Assembly: GCF_905171765.1 (NCBI RefSeq)
Contig: NC_053392.1
Span: 451,520,722-451,584,721, forward strand
DNA length: 64,000 nt
From: Bufo bufo
Lineage: Eukaryota; Chordata; Amphibia; Anura; Bufonidae
Direction of reading: 5' to 3'
Shown one piece after another: positions 1 to 11,095 of this stretch (its first letter is position 1; each line of letters opens with the position of its first letter). The translations under genes were made by a program, and so were the position numbers. The notes below the pieces were generated by a model. That model saw only the letters and a list, made by a program, of their open reading frames with translations. It had not been told where the DNA came from and did no database searches.

Positions 1-89
1 CGTCACCTCATCTCGCAAAAAATGAGCCTCTACCTAAGACAATCGCCCAAAAAAAAAAAAAAAAAAGACTCAGAATATGGAGACACTAA
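1..89. repeat. R1-family repeat fragment
   Basis: The text around 'aagacaatcgcccaaaaa' and 'gaatatggagacacta' recurs near 2455-2520, 53610-53670 and 53870-53930. It is the edge of an unclassified interspersed family, called R1 here. It contains an A-run at 51-66 and no coding signal. Confidence 0.7.
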
Positions 90-575
90 GGCTACTTTCA
101 CACTAGCGTTGTTTTAATCCGGCGTTCAATTCCGACACCGGAACTGCCCGCCGGATCCGGAAAAACGTGTGAAAACGGATTACATTTGAATCCTGATCAG
201 GATTTTGATCACAATGAAAAAATGCATTGGAAAAAACGGATCCGCAATTTATGGACTTTAACTTTTTTTTTTAATTTTTTCGGGTTTAACATGCAAAAGC
301 CGGATCCAGTTTGACTGAACACACAGCGCCGGATCCGGCGTTAATGCAAGTCAATGGGAAAAAGACCGGATCGGCGTTCAGTCAAAGTGTTCAGGATCAT
401 GCTACGTTTTTCTGAAAAGCCTGATCAGTCAAAAAGACTGAACTGAAGACATCCTGATGCATCCTGAACGGATTACTCTCCATTCAGAATGCATTAGGAT
501 AAAACTGATCAGTTCTTTTCCGGATTTGAGCCCCTAGGACGGAACTCAGCGCCGGAAAAGAAAAACGCTAGTGTA
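90..575. mobile_element. Foldback MITE, Harbinger-like family, copy 1
   Basis: The left end reads TAA then GGCTACTTTCACACTAGCG. The right end near 563-574 carries the inverse AACGCTAGTGT and is eroded. The interior holds many short palindromes around GGATCC. Two better copies in this window (13511-13974 and 58420-58852) have the same ends and a TAA duplication on both sides. A 3-bp TWA duplication is typical of PIF/Harbinger, so that assignment is an inference. It is non-coding. Confidence 0.6.
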
Positions 576-589
576 AAAAAAAAAGTATA

Positions 590-2232
590 CAGTCAGGTCC
601 AAAAATATTGGGACATCAACACAATTCTAACATTTTTGGCTCTATACACCACCACACTAGATTTGAAATAAAATGAACAAGATGTTCTTTAACTGCAGAT
701 TGTCAGCTTTATTTGAGGGCATTTACATCCAAATCAGGTGAATTGTGTAGGAATTACAACAGTTTGCATATGTGCCTCCCACTTGTTAAGGGGCCAAAAG
801 TAATGGGACAGAAGAATAATCATAAATCAAACTTTCACTTTTTAATACTTGGTTGCAAATCCTTTGCAGTCAATTACAGCCTGAAGTCTGGAACGCATAG
901 ACATCACCAGACACTGGGTTTCATCCCTGGTGATGCTCTGCCAGGCCTCTACTGCAACTATATTCAGTTCCTGCTTGTTCTTGGGGCATTTTCCCTTCAG
1001 TTTTGTCTTCAGCAAATGAAATGCATGCTCAATCGGATTCAGGTCAGGTGATTGACTTGGCCATTGCATAACATTCCACTTCGTTCCCTTAAAAAACTCT
1101 TTGGTTGCTTTTGCAGTATGCTTTGGGTCATTGTCCATCTGCACTGTGAAGCGTCGTCCAATGAGTTCTGAAGCATTTGGCTGAATATGAGCAGATAATA
1201 TTGCCCGAAACACTTAAGAATTCATCCTGCTGCTTTTGTCAGCAGTCACATCAATAAATACAAGAGAACCAGTACTATTGACAGCCATACATGCCCACGC
1301 CATGACACTACCACCACTATGCTTCACTGATGAGGTGGTATGCTTAGGATCATGAGCAGTTCCTTTCCTTCTCCATACTCTTTTCTTCCCATCACTCTGG
1401 TACAAGTTGATCTTGGTCTCATCTGTCCATAGGATGTGGTTCGAGAACTGTGAAGGCTTTCTTTTTTAGATGTCGTTTGGCAAACTCTAATCTGGCCTTC
1501 CTGTTTTTGAGGCTCACCAATGGTTTACATCTTGTGATGAACCCTCTGTATTCATTCTGGTGAAGTCTTCTCTTGATTGTTCACTTTGACACACATACGC
1601 CTACCTCCTGGAGAGTGATCTTGATCTGGCCAACTGTTGTGAAGGGTGTTTTCTTCACCAGAGAATGAATTCTTTGGTCATCCACCACAGTTGTTTTCCG
1701 TGGTCTTCCTGGTCTTTTGGTGTTGCTGAGCTCACCGATGCGTTCCTTCTTTTTAAGAATGTTCCAAACAGTTGTTTTGGCCACGTCTAATGTTTTTGAT
1801 ATCTCTGATGGGTTTTTGTTTTTTTAGCCTAATGATGGCTTGCTTCACTGATGGTGACAGCTCTTGGGATCTCATCTTGAGAGTTGACAGCAACAGATTC
1901 CAAATGCAAATAGCACACTTGAAATGAACTCTGGACCTTTTATCTGCTCATTGTAATTGGGATAATAAGGGAATAACACACACCTGGCCATGGAACAGCT
2001 GAGAAGCCAATGGTCCCATTACTTTTGGTCCCTTAACAAGTGGGAGGCACATATGCAAACTGTTGTAATTCCTACACCGTTCACCTGATTTGGATGTAAA
2101 TACCCTCAAATTAAAGCAGACAGTCTGCAGTCAAAGCACATCTTGTTAGTTTCATTTCAAATCCATTGTGGTTGTGTATAGAGCCAAAAATGTTAGAATT
2201 TTTCGATGTCCCAATATTTATGGACCTGAATG
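590..2232 (-). mobile_element. Tc1/mariner transposon with long inverted repeats
   Basis: The element is flanked by TA at 588-589 and 2233-2234. The left tip CAGTCAGGTCC (590-600) is mirrored by GGACCTGAATG at 2222-2232. Inverted similarity continues inward for about 220 bp, including 'tgcctcccacttgttaag' at 773-790 and its inverse near 2030-2055. This is a Tc1-type layout with long terminal repeats. It sits between R1 and MITE sequence, so it is a later insertion. The encoded transposase is broken, so the copy is not autonomous. Confidence 0.9.
842..1875 (-). pseudogene. Tc1-family transposase, inactivated
   Basis: Read on the minus strand from a start codon at 1875-1873, the frame begins MRSQELSPSVKQAII, a Tc1 DNA-binding (paired-like helix-turn-helix) start. 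It runs through an arginine-rich hook, then a DDE catalytic core with QMDNDPKHT (second Asp) and PDLNPIEHAF (Glu), a DD34E pattern. Known Tc1 transposases are about 340 residues and cut and paste DNA at TA sites. This copy is broken: an in-frame TAA lies at 1216-1214 just after the serine of RMNS, and the frame is also lost near 1410-1580 and 1790-1830. It lies wholly between its own inverted repeats. The family call is firm; activity is ruled out for this copy. Confidence 0.9.
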
Positions 2233-2234
2233 TA

Positions 2235-2794
2235 CGTATTAGGTATTGCTGCGTCCGTAACAACCTGCTGTATAAAATTACCACATGACCTAACCCCTCA
2301 GGTGACCACCGTAAAAAAATAAAAATAAAAACTGTCAAATGCCATTTTTTTGTCACCTTACATCACAAAAAGAATAATAGCAAGCGATCAAAAAGTCATA
2401 CGCACCCCAAAATAGTGCCAATCAAACCGTCATCTCATCCCCCAAAAAATGACCCCCTACACAAGACAGTCGCCCAAAAAATAAATAAAACTACGGCTTT
2501 CAGAATGTGGAGACACTAAAAAAAACATATTTTTTTCAAAAATGCTTTGTTATGTAGAACTGAAACAAACAACCAAAAAAAGTAGTCCTATTTGGTATTG
2601 TCGTGTCCGTAACAACCTGCTGTATAAAAATACCACATGATCTAACCTGTCAGATGAATGTTGTAAATAACAAAAAATAAAAACTGTGCCAAAACAGCTA
2701 TTTCTTGTTACCTTGCCTCACAAAAAGTGTAATATAGAGCAACTAAAAATCATATGTACACAAAAATAGTGCAAACAAAACTACCACCTTATCC
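2235..2794. repeat. R1-family interspersed repeat, 5' modules
   Basis: This stretch has roughly 190-bp modules carrying 'cgtaacaacctgctgtata', 'cacatgatctaacctgtca' and 'gacagtcgcccaaaa'. The same modules occur at 53400-54130 in the same order. They continue the family interrupted at 1-89 by the MITE and the Tc1 element. No protein-coding signal is visible. Confidence 0.65.
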
Positions 2795-4015
2795 CCTAGT
2801 TTCCAAAATGGGGTCACTTTTTTGGAGTTTCTACTCTAGGGGTGCATCAGGGGGGCTTCAAATGGGACATGGTGTCAAAAAAACCAGTCCAGCAAAATCT
2901 GCCTTCCAAAAATCGTATGGCATTCCTTTCCTTCTGCGCCCTGCCGTGTGCCCGTACAGCGGTTTACGACCACATATGGGGTGTTTCTGTAAACTACAGA
3001 ATCAGGGCCATAAATAATGAGTTTTGTTTGGCTGTTAACCCTTGCTTTGTTACTTGAAAAAGAAAATATTAAAATGGAAAATCTGCCAAAAAAGTGAAAT
3101 TTTGAAATTGTATCTCTATTTTCCATTAAATCTTGTGCAACACCTAAAGGGTTAACAAAGTTTGTAAAAGCAGTTTTGAATACCTTGAGGGGTGTAGTTT
3201 CTTAGATGGGTTCACTTTTATGGAGTTTCTACTCTAGGGGTGCATCAGGGGGGCTTCAAATGGGACATGGTGTCAAAAAAACCAGTCCAGCAAAATCTGC
3301 CTTCCAAAAACCGTATGGCATTCCTTTCCTTCTGCGCCCTGCTGTGTGCCCGTACAGCAGTTTACGACCACATATGGGGTGTTTCTGTAAACTACAGAAT
3401 CGGGGCCATAAATAATGTTTTGTTTGGCTGTTAACCCTTGCTTTGTAACTGGGAAAAAAAATATTAAAATGGAAAATCTGCCAAAAAAAGTGAAATTTTG
3501 AAATTGTATCTATTTTCCATTAAATATTGTGCAACACCTAAAGGGTTAACAAACTTTGTAAAATCAGTTTTGAATACCTTGAGGGGTGTAGTTTCTTAGA
3601 TGGGGTCACTTTTATGGAGTTTCTACTCTAGGGTTGCATCAGGGGGGCTTCAAATGGTACATGGTGTCAAAAAACCAGTCCAGCAAAACCTGCCTTCCAA
3701 AAACCATATGGCGCACCTTTCACTCTACGCCCCGCTGTGTGGCCGTACAGTAGTTTACGGCCACATATGGGGTGTTTCTGTAAACGGCAGAGTCGCGGCA
3801 ATAAAGATAGTCTTGTTTGGCTGTTAACCCTTGCTTTGTTAGTGGAAAAAATGGGTTAAAATGGAAAATTAGGCAAAAAAATGAAATTCTAAAATTTCAT
3901 CCCCATTTGCCAATAACTCTTGTGCAACACCTAAAGGGTTAACGAAGTTTGTAAAATCAGTTTTGAATACCTTGAGGGGTGTAGTTTATAGAATGGGGTA
4001 ATTTTTGGGTTGTTT
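2795..4015. repeat. 395-bp tandem array within R1
   Basis: Three full units and the start of a fourth are present. The landmark 'ggagtttctactctagg' starts at 2824, 3222 and 3616, giving periods of 398 and 394 bp. Each unit holds 'accacatatggggtgtttct' and ends with 'ggggtgtagttt'. The open frames here of 60-87 codons recur only because the DNA repeats. A single copy of the unit lies at about 54190-54600. Confidence 0.85.
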
Positions 4016-4560
4016 TCTTTTATGTAAGCCTCGCAAAGTGACTTCAGAGCTGTAGTGGTCCCTAAAAATTGGGTTTTTGTAAATTTCTGAAAAATTTCAA
4101 GATTTGCTTCTAAACTTCTAAGCCTTGTAACATCCCCAAAAAATAAAATATCATTCCCAAAATAATTCAAACATGAAGTAGACATATGGGGAATGTAAAG
4201 TCATCACAATTTTTAGGGGTATTGCTATGTATTACAGAAGTAGAGAAACTGAAACTTTGAAATTTGAATTTTTTTTCTAATTTTTGTTAAATTAGGTATT
4301 TTTTGGTGCAAAAAAAATATTTTTTTTGACTTCATTTTACCAGTATCATGATGTACAATATGTGACGAAAAAACAAACTCAGAACGGCCTGGATAAGTCA
4401 AAGCGTTTTAAAGTTATCAGCACTTAAAGTGACACTGGTCAGATTTGCAAAAAATGGCCTGGTCCTAAGGTGTAATAAGGCTGTGTCCTTAAGGGGTTAA
4501 GGTGAAAAATGGCAGGGTCCTGAAAGGGTTAAACCATGCAATCAGGCAGTGTCGTTGAGA
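4016..4560. repeat. R1 tail, AT-rich
   Basis: AT-rich sequence ends with 'gtgacactggtcagatttgc' and 'cttaaggggttaa', a block also found at 54625-54680. It appears to be the distal end of R1. No gene is visible. Confidence 0.55.
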
Positions 4561-4564
4561 TTTT

Positions 4565-5250
4565 TTGGCCGTAGCTAGTAAATATCTGGTTTGTCATATG
4601 TTTGAATAATCTGACTTTCCTGTATGGCATAGCTCACTGAACACTTCAGCTTTGATTTTATTTTTAAATTGGCACTCCGTCCAAAAAAGTTTGTCGACAG
4701 GACAGGTTGATAATGCCTTCCACATGGATGAGTGGGTCCAGAGAATTGCACAAAAAGATTACCCAGACCATAACACTGCCACCACCAGTTTGTGTACTTC
4801 AAGCAGTGGTTGCAGAGTATCTGTTCTCGGATGTGTCTTGTCTGACTTGCCAATGCCCACCCATTCGATAAAGCAGAAAACGCCACACAAGACAACCCTT
4901 TACCAATCAGCGGAGATCCAATTCCGATACTGCCACAAAAATTGTATTCTTTTCTGCTGATACAACTTTGTTAGCAAAGCTGCAGTGACAATCTGTCTGC
5001 TTTTGAACCTTATACCCTGCAGGTTTGACTGAGCTGCTGTTTTAGACACACATCTGGTAGCACCTTGGTTCATTTTGTAGGTGTCCACTGTAGCGTGGTG
5101 TTTCCACATCACTTATTCCCAATGGTGCCATTTACCCAGTCACTTTTCCCACAGCAGCATGCGAGCAGTTCACACATTGTGCAGTTTCAGAAATACGACC
5201 ACCCTTGGCCCAAAAGCGAATAATCATCCTTTTTGCAACTCTTTATAAAT
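4565..5250 (-). pseudogene. Decayed Tc1-like transposase
   Basis: On the minus strand, broken frames keep the order of a Tc1-like transposase. First comes a helix-turn-helix segment around GRISETAQ (near 5195), then a hook region (STVDTYKMNQGATR) and a 'LLTKLYQQKRIQF' segment before the first catalytic Asp. A stretch follows in which a GVIWGFGR-like loop is replaced by WWWQCYG. The conserved DxxPIE end is not recognisable, so the 3' part is missing or eroded. No clean inverted repeats or TA duplications are seen. This is an old copy with many frameshifts, far more diverged than the elements at 590-2232 and 38414-39963. The family assignment rests on segment order and is moderately sure. Confidence 0.6.
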
Positions 5251-6355
5251 TGCCTCTTTCACCTCTGACAGCAGCGAGGCATGTGTGTACAGACAACCTA
5301 TAGCCCACCTTATATACCCACCAAGCCAGCTTGCAACATGTGAATTCTTTCATGAGCTGTGCACTACTGACGTTGAACGTAGGACGTGATAATAATGTAA
5401 CTTCACCATGTAAAATCATATATGTAAAAGAGAAAACATATCTACAGAGCACAATAAAGAGACTGATAAAGAAAATAAACATGAGGTCTGATGTTGTTCA
5501 CATCAATTAAAGGGGTAATTCCAGTTTTGCAATATTGATGACCTATATTCTGGAATGGTCATCAATATCAGATCGGTGGGCATCTGATTTGGCACCCCGG
5601 CTGATCAGCTGTTTGAAGGGGCTGCAGTGCTAATATGATCTTCAGTCTTCACCTGCATGCCATCTACATTGTATTAATGGTGCAGGGTAAGTGTCTGAGG
5701 AATTCAACCAAATAAAGTTAAAATGGCTAGCAGGCTGCGATTCTTATTTTGGCCACTAGATGGCAGGCCAACATAAGAAATGAGCAATATACAGTATATT
5801 TAAAAAATCCCTGATTGTTCAAAATTAAAAAACAGATTTTATAGGCTCATATGAGCTTCAAAATCATTATAAAAAATGTAAAATAATGTTAAATATATAT
5901 AAAAAAAATAAGTTTAAATCCACACCCCTTTCCGTATAATAGAAAAATAAATGCCTAAATAACAAAAATATAAATATCATGGGTGTCACCGCGACCGAAA
6001 ACTCCTGTACTATGACTGACCAGTTTGCCATTTTTTCATTGCTTCTCTTACCCAGAAAAATGTAATAAAATGTCACACACACTCCAAAATGGTATCAATA
6101 AAAACGACAGATTGCCATGCAGAAAATAAGACCCCCCACAGCTCAGTAGATCTAACTATAAAAAAGTTATGGGGCTAATTTTTATAATTTAAGAACATTT
6201 TAGGTTTAGTTTTACTCTGTTTGGCAATGACACTCTGTCTCCAGTTTGGCTGCTTTTGTCTGTCTTTTACATATTCCTTTTTTCCATATCATCATCACCA
6301 CGGCATACAAGGAGATTGACCCCTTAACTCTGTTGGGGCAGAAACAGAGAAAGGT
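5251..6355. other. Gene-free; one TTAA-type MITE end and AT-rich sequence
   Basis: The terminus TTAAAGGGGTAATTCCAG begins at 5507 without a visible partner, so it looks like one end of a TTAA-flanked MITE. The rest (5700-6355) is AT-rich repeat-like DNA. No supported coding region is seen. Confidence 0.5.
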
Positions 6356-6838
6356 TTAAAGGGGTTGTCCGGGTTCAGAGCTGAACCCGGACATACCCAT
6401 ATTTTCACTGAGGGAGCCCCCCTGAGGCTATCATCGGAGCATCTCATGCTCCGATGCGCTCCCTTGCCCTGCGCTAGATCGCGCAGGGCACGGGTTCTTT
6501 TGTTTTCAATAACACACTGCTGGGCAGAAACTTCCGCCCGGCAGTGTGTTCGGTGACGTCACCGGCTCTGATGGGTGGGCTTTAGCGCTGCCCTAGCCAT
6601 TTTACTGGCTAGGGCAGCGCTAAATCCCGCCCATCAGTGCTGGTGACGTCACCAGGCTTCCTGTCAGCCCCATGGTGAGCCCCGGTATGTCACCGGATCT
6701 CCAATAAATGCCTTTGCCCTGCGCGATTTAGCACAGGGCAAAGGAGAGCATCGGAGCATGAACTCAAGTCAGGGGGTCTGCCGGGGGGAAAATGGAGGTA
6801 TGTCCGGGTTCAGCTATGAACCCGGACAACCCCTTTAA
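6356..6838. mobile_element. TTAA-flanked foldback MITE (T2/Kolobok- or piggyBac-like)
   Basis: The ends are TTAAAGGGGTTGTCCGGGTT and its inverse AACCCGGACAACCCCTTTAA. The arms pair further inside, for example 'ggctagggcagcgctaaat' with its inverse across the centre near 6600. TTAA targets with TTAAAGG tips are known for Xenopus T2 (Kolobok) MITEs; piggyBac also uses TTAA. It is 483 bp including the TTAAs and non-coding. Confidence 0.75.
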
Positions 6839-7378
6839 ATTCCCCCCTCCCACCACCAACACCAGTGTTTTCCTGTCCCTACAGAGGACAGGGCAGAGAA
6901 AGGTCTCCCTGTATGCAGGGAGATGAAGCTTCTACCAGCTATAATTCGATTACCTTTTCAGCTCATTACACCATTATGGATTATGGTGTCCCCCTGCCCC
7001 TGGTACTAACGCTGGGCAGGGGATAGATAGGGAGGGCTCGCTCTGGTCTTATCTGGAGCCTGCTCCCGGGGCGACGTCTCCTGCCTTACCTCTAGTAGGT
7101 CAAGCCGGGTTTGCGCACCCGGCGCTTTGGGCGCTTCCTCATGACGTCACTTCCGTCGGACGGAGTGACACTTGCAGCATGCGGCATCCTGACCGGCTTA
7201 AAGCCGAACACCCGACATTTGTTCTGAGCCCGTGCACCAAGCAGCAGTGTCTCGGCCTCACAATGTCTGGAACGGAGACACGCTCACCAAAGGAGTCGGA
7301 CCCGTCACTGCTGCCATCCGTGAGTCCCCCTTGGGGAAAAAGTTTTTCATTATATTGGTCAGGGAGTCTTTGAGGGGG

Positions 7379-7426
<48 letters not shown>

Positions 7427-7442
7427 CACTCATGATGGGCCC
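6839..7442. other. Gene-free leader upstream of a DIRS remnant
   Basis: GC-rich sequence with no recognised coding potential, followed by a TA microsatellite. The stretch from about 7080 may be the 5' untranslated region of the DIRS copy that begins at 7443, by position only. Confidence 0.35.
7381..7424. repeat. (TA)n microsatellite
   Basis: About 22 uninterrupted TA dinucleotides just upstream of the DIRS gag-like sequence. Confidence 0.95.
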
Positions 7443-9450
7443 CCTATCTCTATCCATCATGGATACAAAAGAAAACTAAAAGATCTCTGAAGTGCATTTC
7501 CTGTAATGCTCGGCTTTCTGATAATTACCCCAAGAAGTTATGCAAAGCCTGCATTTCCAACATTGTCCGTGATGAAGCTCCCTCTCTGAAAGACGAATTT
7601 AGCACAATGATTCAGGAAGAGACACGGTCATCTTTATCTGACTTATCTTCAAATCCTGTGGATACACCCCACCCAAAAAAGAAGCTTAGATCTCCTTTAT
7701 CCTCTGATTCTGAGACTGTTAGACGACATTCCGTCGGTCAGATTATGGGAGGGGGATTCGGACGCAGGATCATCTGACAGTAACCGTAGATTTTATTTTT
7801 CTATGGAGGACATGTCTGATCTCCTAAAAGCTGCTAGATCAACCATGGGGTGGAAGAGGTACAGAGAACCCATTCTATCCAAGAGGAAATGTTTGGGGGC
7901 TTGCGGGTTTAGAAGATCTGTTCTACCAGAATCCTTGGACAAGAGAGATCATAGTCTCAGGATACAGGAGCGAACTGTCTTCAAAACCCCCAAACAGATT
8001 CTTAATAACTCTCTTCCAAACGAATCTATGGCAGGAAGTTCAGGACCTTCTGAAGATGAACGTGATTACTCAAGTCCCCCCCTAGACCAGGGAAAGGGGT
8101 TTTACTGGAACCTTTTTCTGGTAAAGAAAAAGGAAGGCTTGTCCTGCACGATAATAAATTTGAAACCCTTAAACAAGTTCATCTTGTACCGAAAGTTCAG
8201 GATGGAATCCCTGACGTCGACAGTACCCTTGTTAACCAAAAATGCTCTGATGTGTACAGTAGATCTACGAGACTCCTACTATCACGTCCCAATCCATACC
8301 AGTTCCCAGAAATTCCTCCGGGGGCTGAACCCATCACTACCAGTTCAGGGCCCTTCCATTTGGAATTTCCTCGGCCCCGAGGATCTTTACAAAGTTAGTA
8401 GTGGAAATGGTGGTTGTAACGGAACGCCTAGCACCCCGACCGGGTACCTCCGTTGATAGATGCTCCTAGTGCTTCCAGAGGACTCCAAGCACTACACTTG
8501 ACACAGTTAGCACTGCAGACCCCACGAACCGCCGAAGCTTAGTGGAGGTCTCACCGTCTCCTACCCACCCTGGACCTACGACAAGGCTCCAGGCTCCAGG
8601 GGGTGAACCTCTCCTAAATGCAGAGAGCAGGAACCATGAACAAGCTCTTACAAGAGCTTATACTCAGGGGAGTATTGTGATATAGCAATCCCCAAGAGTG
8701 TAGTTATCCCATTCCCCAAACATGAGCCAAAACTTCATGAAGGTATAAAAACAGGAACTCTCTTTATTTGAACACACAAGCATTGATTTATACACATCTT
8801 CCAACAAGGTTACCACCCACAGGGTTTTGTAAAAACAGCCAATTACATGCATTTACAGTATTCAAACCTTCCCAGCAATTGTACACAAAATCCCCTTCCC
8901 TCTGTCTGTAACGCAATCAACAAAATACAATGAGCATTGTCTGAGACGCAATTAACTAACACACTGGCATTGTCTGAGACGCAATCCACAAAATACAATT
9001 ACCAAACGTAATGGGCTAACTTAATCACTACCAGATAGAAAACACAAATTTTTCCCAACACACAGAAAACACCTCAAAACCCCACACATCCCTATAATGT
9101 ATACATCCATGGATAGCTCGGATCTGGGTGAACAACATATCCAAAAATCGCCCAGATCCGAGCAGGGGTTCCCGAATTCCATGGAAGTCACATTTGGCCG
9201 GCCGCAAGCATGGCTTTCCTGCCCAAAACAGTTCCACAGATTTAAGCTGTGCGGCCGGTCTGTCTTCTCCTTCAAAGTTAGTATGGGCCATAATCCTGGG
9301 GCAGGAGGCTGGCAAACAGCCCCCTCCAAAACACTGTGGCGAGGTTGGTTTCGCCACAGTGGTGTTTTTAAGGAAAGCGGGCTTGATGCTAGTTCCGTAC
9401 CTAGACGACTTTCTAGACTTCCCGCCGGCTATACCCCCTCCAGCCTGAAG
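7443..9450 (+). pseudogene. DIRS retrotransposon remnant A (gag-RT), split by an LTR
   Basis: On the plus strand a cysteine-containing gag-like start (SCNARLSDNYPKKLCKACI, near 7500-7560) leads into SMEDMSDLLKAARSTMG at about 7800. It then jumps, after an internal deletion, into a DIRS reverse transcriptase: GFYWNLFLVKKKEG, IINLKPLNKFI and MCTVDLRDSYYHVPIH (8095-8300). The solo LTR at 8415-9358 interrupts the RT. The catalytic motif resumes beyond it as LVPYLDDFL (9385-9415), an intact YxDD box. DIRS elements copy themselves by RT but integrate with a tyrosine recombinase, which is absent here. Frameshifts occur after 8310. It meets minus-strand DIRS copy B at about 9450-9545. Confidence 0.85.
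8415..9358. mobile_element. Solo LTR, 944 bp, with GTGGT target duplication
   Basis: It begins TGTAACGGAACGCC and ends TTTCGCCACA, so it has the TG...CA tips of an LTR. GTGGT precedes it (8410-8414) and follows it (9359-9363). Removing it restores the DIRS RT reading from LVVEMV into VFLRKAGL. A single LTR with a 5-bp duplication is what recombination between two LTRs of a Gypsy or endogenous-retrovirus element leaves. No internal genes remain, and the superfamily is not determined. Confidence 0.88.
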
Positions 9451-9761
9451 AGAGCATATCAGTTTGTGCATAAGCAGTAGGAGGAAAATAAATCAAGGAT
9501 AAAATAACAATAACCAGCGAGTCCGAACCCAAAACTGGGGACCCCACCAGTCAAACAACCGCCGTCGCCTGTGGTAACATTAGAGAAAGGTGGGAGCTGT
9601 GTCCATCCAATGAATTCAGCGAGAAAGAGATTTTACAGGGGAGTCTCCAAAAATCTAGTTTTCTCACTCATATCATTGGGGGACACAGGACCGTGGGACG
9701 TTCCAAAGCAGTCCACGGGGAGGGAAGAAACCACACACCCATGGAAGTCAGTTGTGGAAGC

Positions 9762-11068
9762 CTAACATAGCGCAGCCCACAAGACCTTGCAACCCAGAGT
9801 GGCATCTGCCGACGCAAAGGTATGCACCTGGTAGACCTTGGTAAACGTGTGCAAGGAAGACCAGGTTGCTGCCTTGCACAGCTGTAAAGTGGAAGCCTGG
9901 TGGAAACGGGCCCAAGAAGTGCCCACCATCCTGGTCGAGTGAGCAGTGATACGGAGGGGCCGAGCCTTGCCCCGGGAGCTATATGCCTCTGCAATGGCCA
10001 AGCGGATCCACCTGGCAATCGTTCCTTTTGAGGCTGCCAAACCCTTGCAAGGACCCTCAGGAATAATGAACAGTGAGTCGGTACGACGAAATGACTCCAA
10101 AGCAGACAAATCCGCAGGGCTTGAACCACGTTTAGCTAGTGGAGGGCCCATTCCCTAGGATGTCAAGGTGAGGAACAAAATGAGGGGAGAACGATGTCCT
10201 CATTGACATGGAAGGCGGAGACTACCTTCGGAAGAAAGGAAGGCACAGAACGAAGCACTGTCTAATCTTGCTGCAGAATAAGAAAGGGCTCCCTAAAGGA
10301 GAGCGCCGCCAATTCCATCACTCGTTTGATGGAGGTGACTGCCACCAGAAAGGCCACTTTCCAGGAAAGAAGACGGAGAGAAACTGTGTCAAGAGGCTCG
10401 AAGAGAGCTGATTTGAGAGAACCAAGCACAAGGTTCAAATCCCAAGAGAGTAAAGGGGAGAAAGGTCTTAACCGAGGCCTATTGCGCCTGAGGTCGATGG
10501 AAAATGATTGCAAGCGCTGAAACCTGCCCCTTTAGAGAACTAAGACCAATACCCAAATCCAGCCTCATTTGCAAAAAGGAGAGGATTGTGGGAAGGGAAA
10601 AACGGAGCGGAGAGGGGCAAAGGTTTAAAAGTAATATAAGGAAGTAATACTTTACTGAGAGAGTAGTGGATGCATGGAATAGCCTTCCTGCAGAAGTGGT
10701 AGCTGCAAATACAGTGAAGGGGTTTAAGCGTGCATGGGATAGGCATATGGCTATCCTTCATATAAGATAGGGCCAGGGGCTATCCATAGTATTCAGATAT
10801 ATTGGGCAGACTAGATGGGCCAAATGGTTCTTATCTGCCGACACATTCTATGTTTCTATGTTTCTAGAGGCTACGGTCCGCACAGAAGCACAGGAAAGAT
10901 TTCAAAGTCCTGTGATATATCTTGGATGATGTGAATGTCTCCATCGGAGAAACCCCGCCGCTTTAGAATGGCGGTCTCAATAGCCACACCGTCAAACGTA
11001 GCGATTCTAAATGCTGGTAGAAGACTGGTCCCTGAGAGAGAAGGTCGTCCCTGAGAGGAAGAGGTCAC
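9762..11068 (-). pseudogene. DIRS tyrosine recombinase, broken
   Basis: On the minus strand the N-terminal part (GVAIETAILKRRGFS, near 11000) is followed by a core helix region (LRLLSWKVAFLVAVTSIKR and MELAALSFREPF, 10262-10420). The catalytic C-terminal part follows: RIARWIRLAIAEAY-like sequence, then AHSTRMVGTSWARFHQAST (His-x-x-Arg box) and LHTFTKVYQVH (nucleophile Tyr), at 9830-10010. This enzyme family joins circular DNA intermediates into the genome and is diagnostic of DIRS. The gene is split by the CR1 insertion at 10612-10867 and by frameshifts, so it cannot be made. The catalytic boxes are still readable, which makes the family call secure. Confidence 0.85.
10612..10867 (+). mobile_element. 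CR1-clade LINE, 5'-truncated 3' tail
   Basis: The plus strand encodes the last RT residues (RFKSNIRKYYFTERVVDAWN and ILHIR), then an untranslated tail ending in 'attctatgtttctatgtttct', the short tandem tail typical of CR1. The same tail in the other orientation lies at 47953-48050. AGAGG flanks both sides, possibly a short target duplication. It interrupts the DIRS-B recombinase. Confidence 0.85.
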
Positions 11069-11095
11069 GGAACGTCTCCTAGAAAGAGGATGAGA

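Noticed and set aside
2754..3827. Repeated plus-strand frames with similar 60-87 residue proteins
   Set aside because: They follow the 395-bp tandem unit and its non-coding relatives; frames break at different places in each unit.
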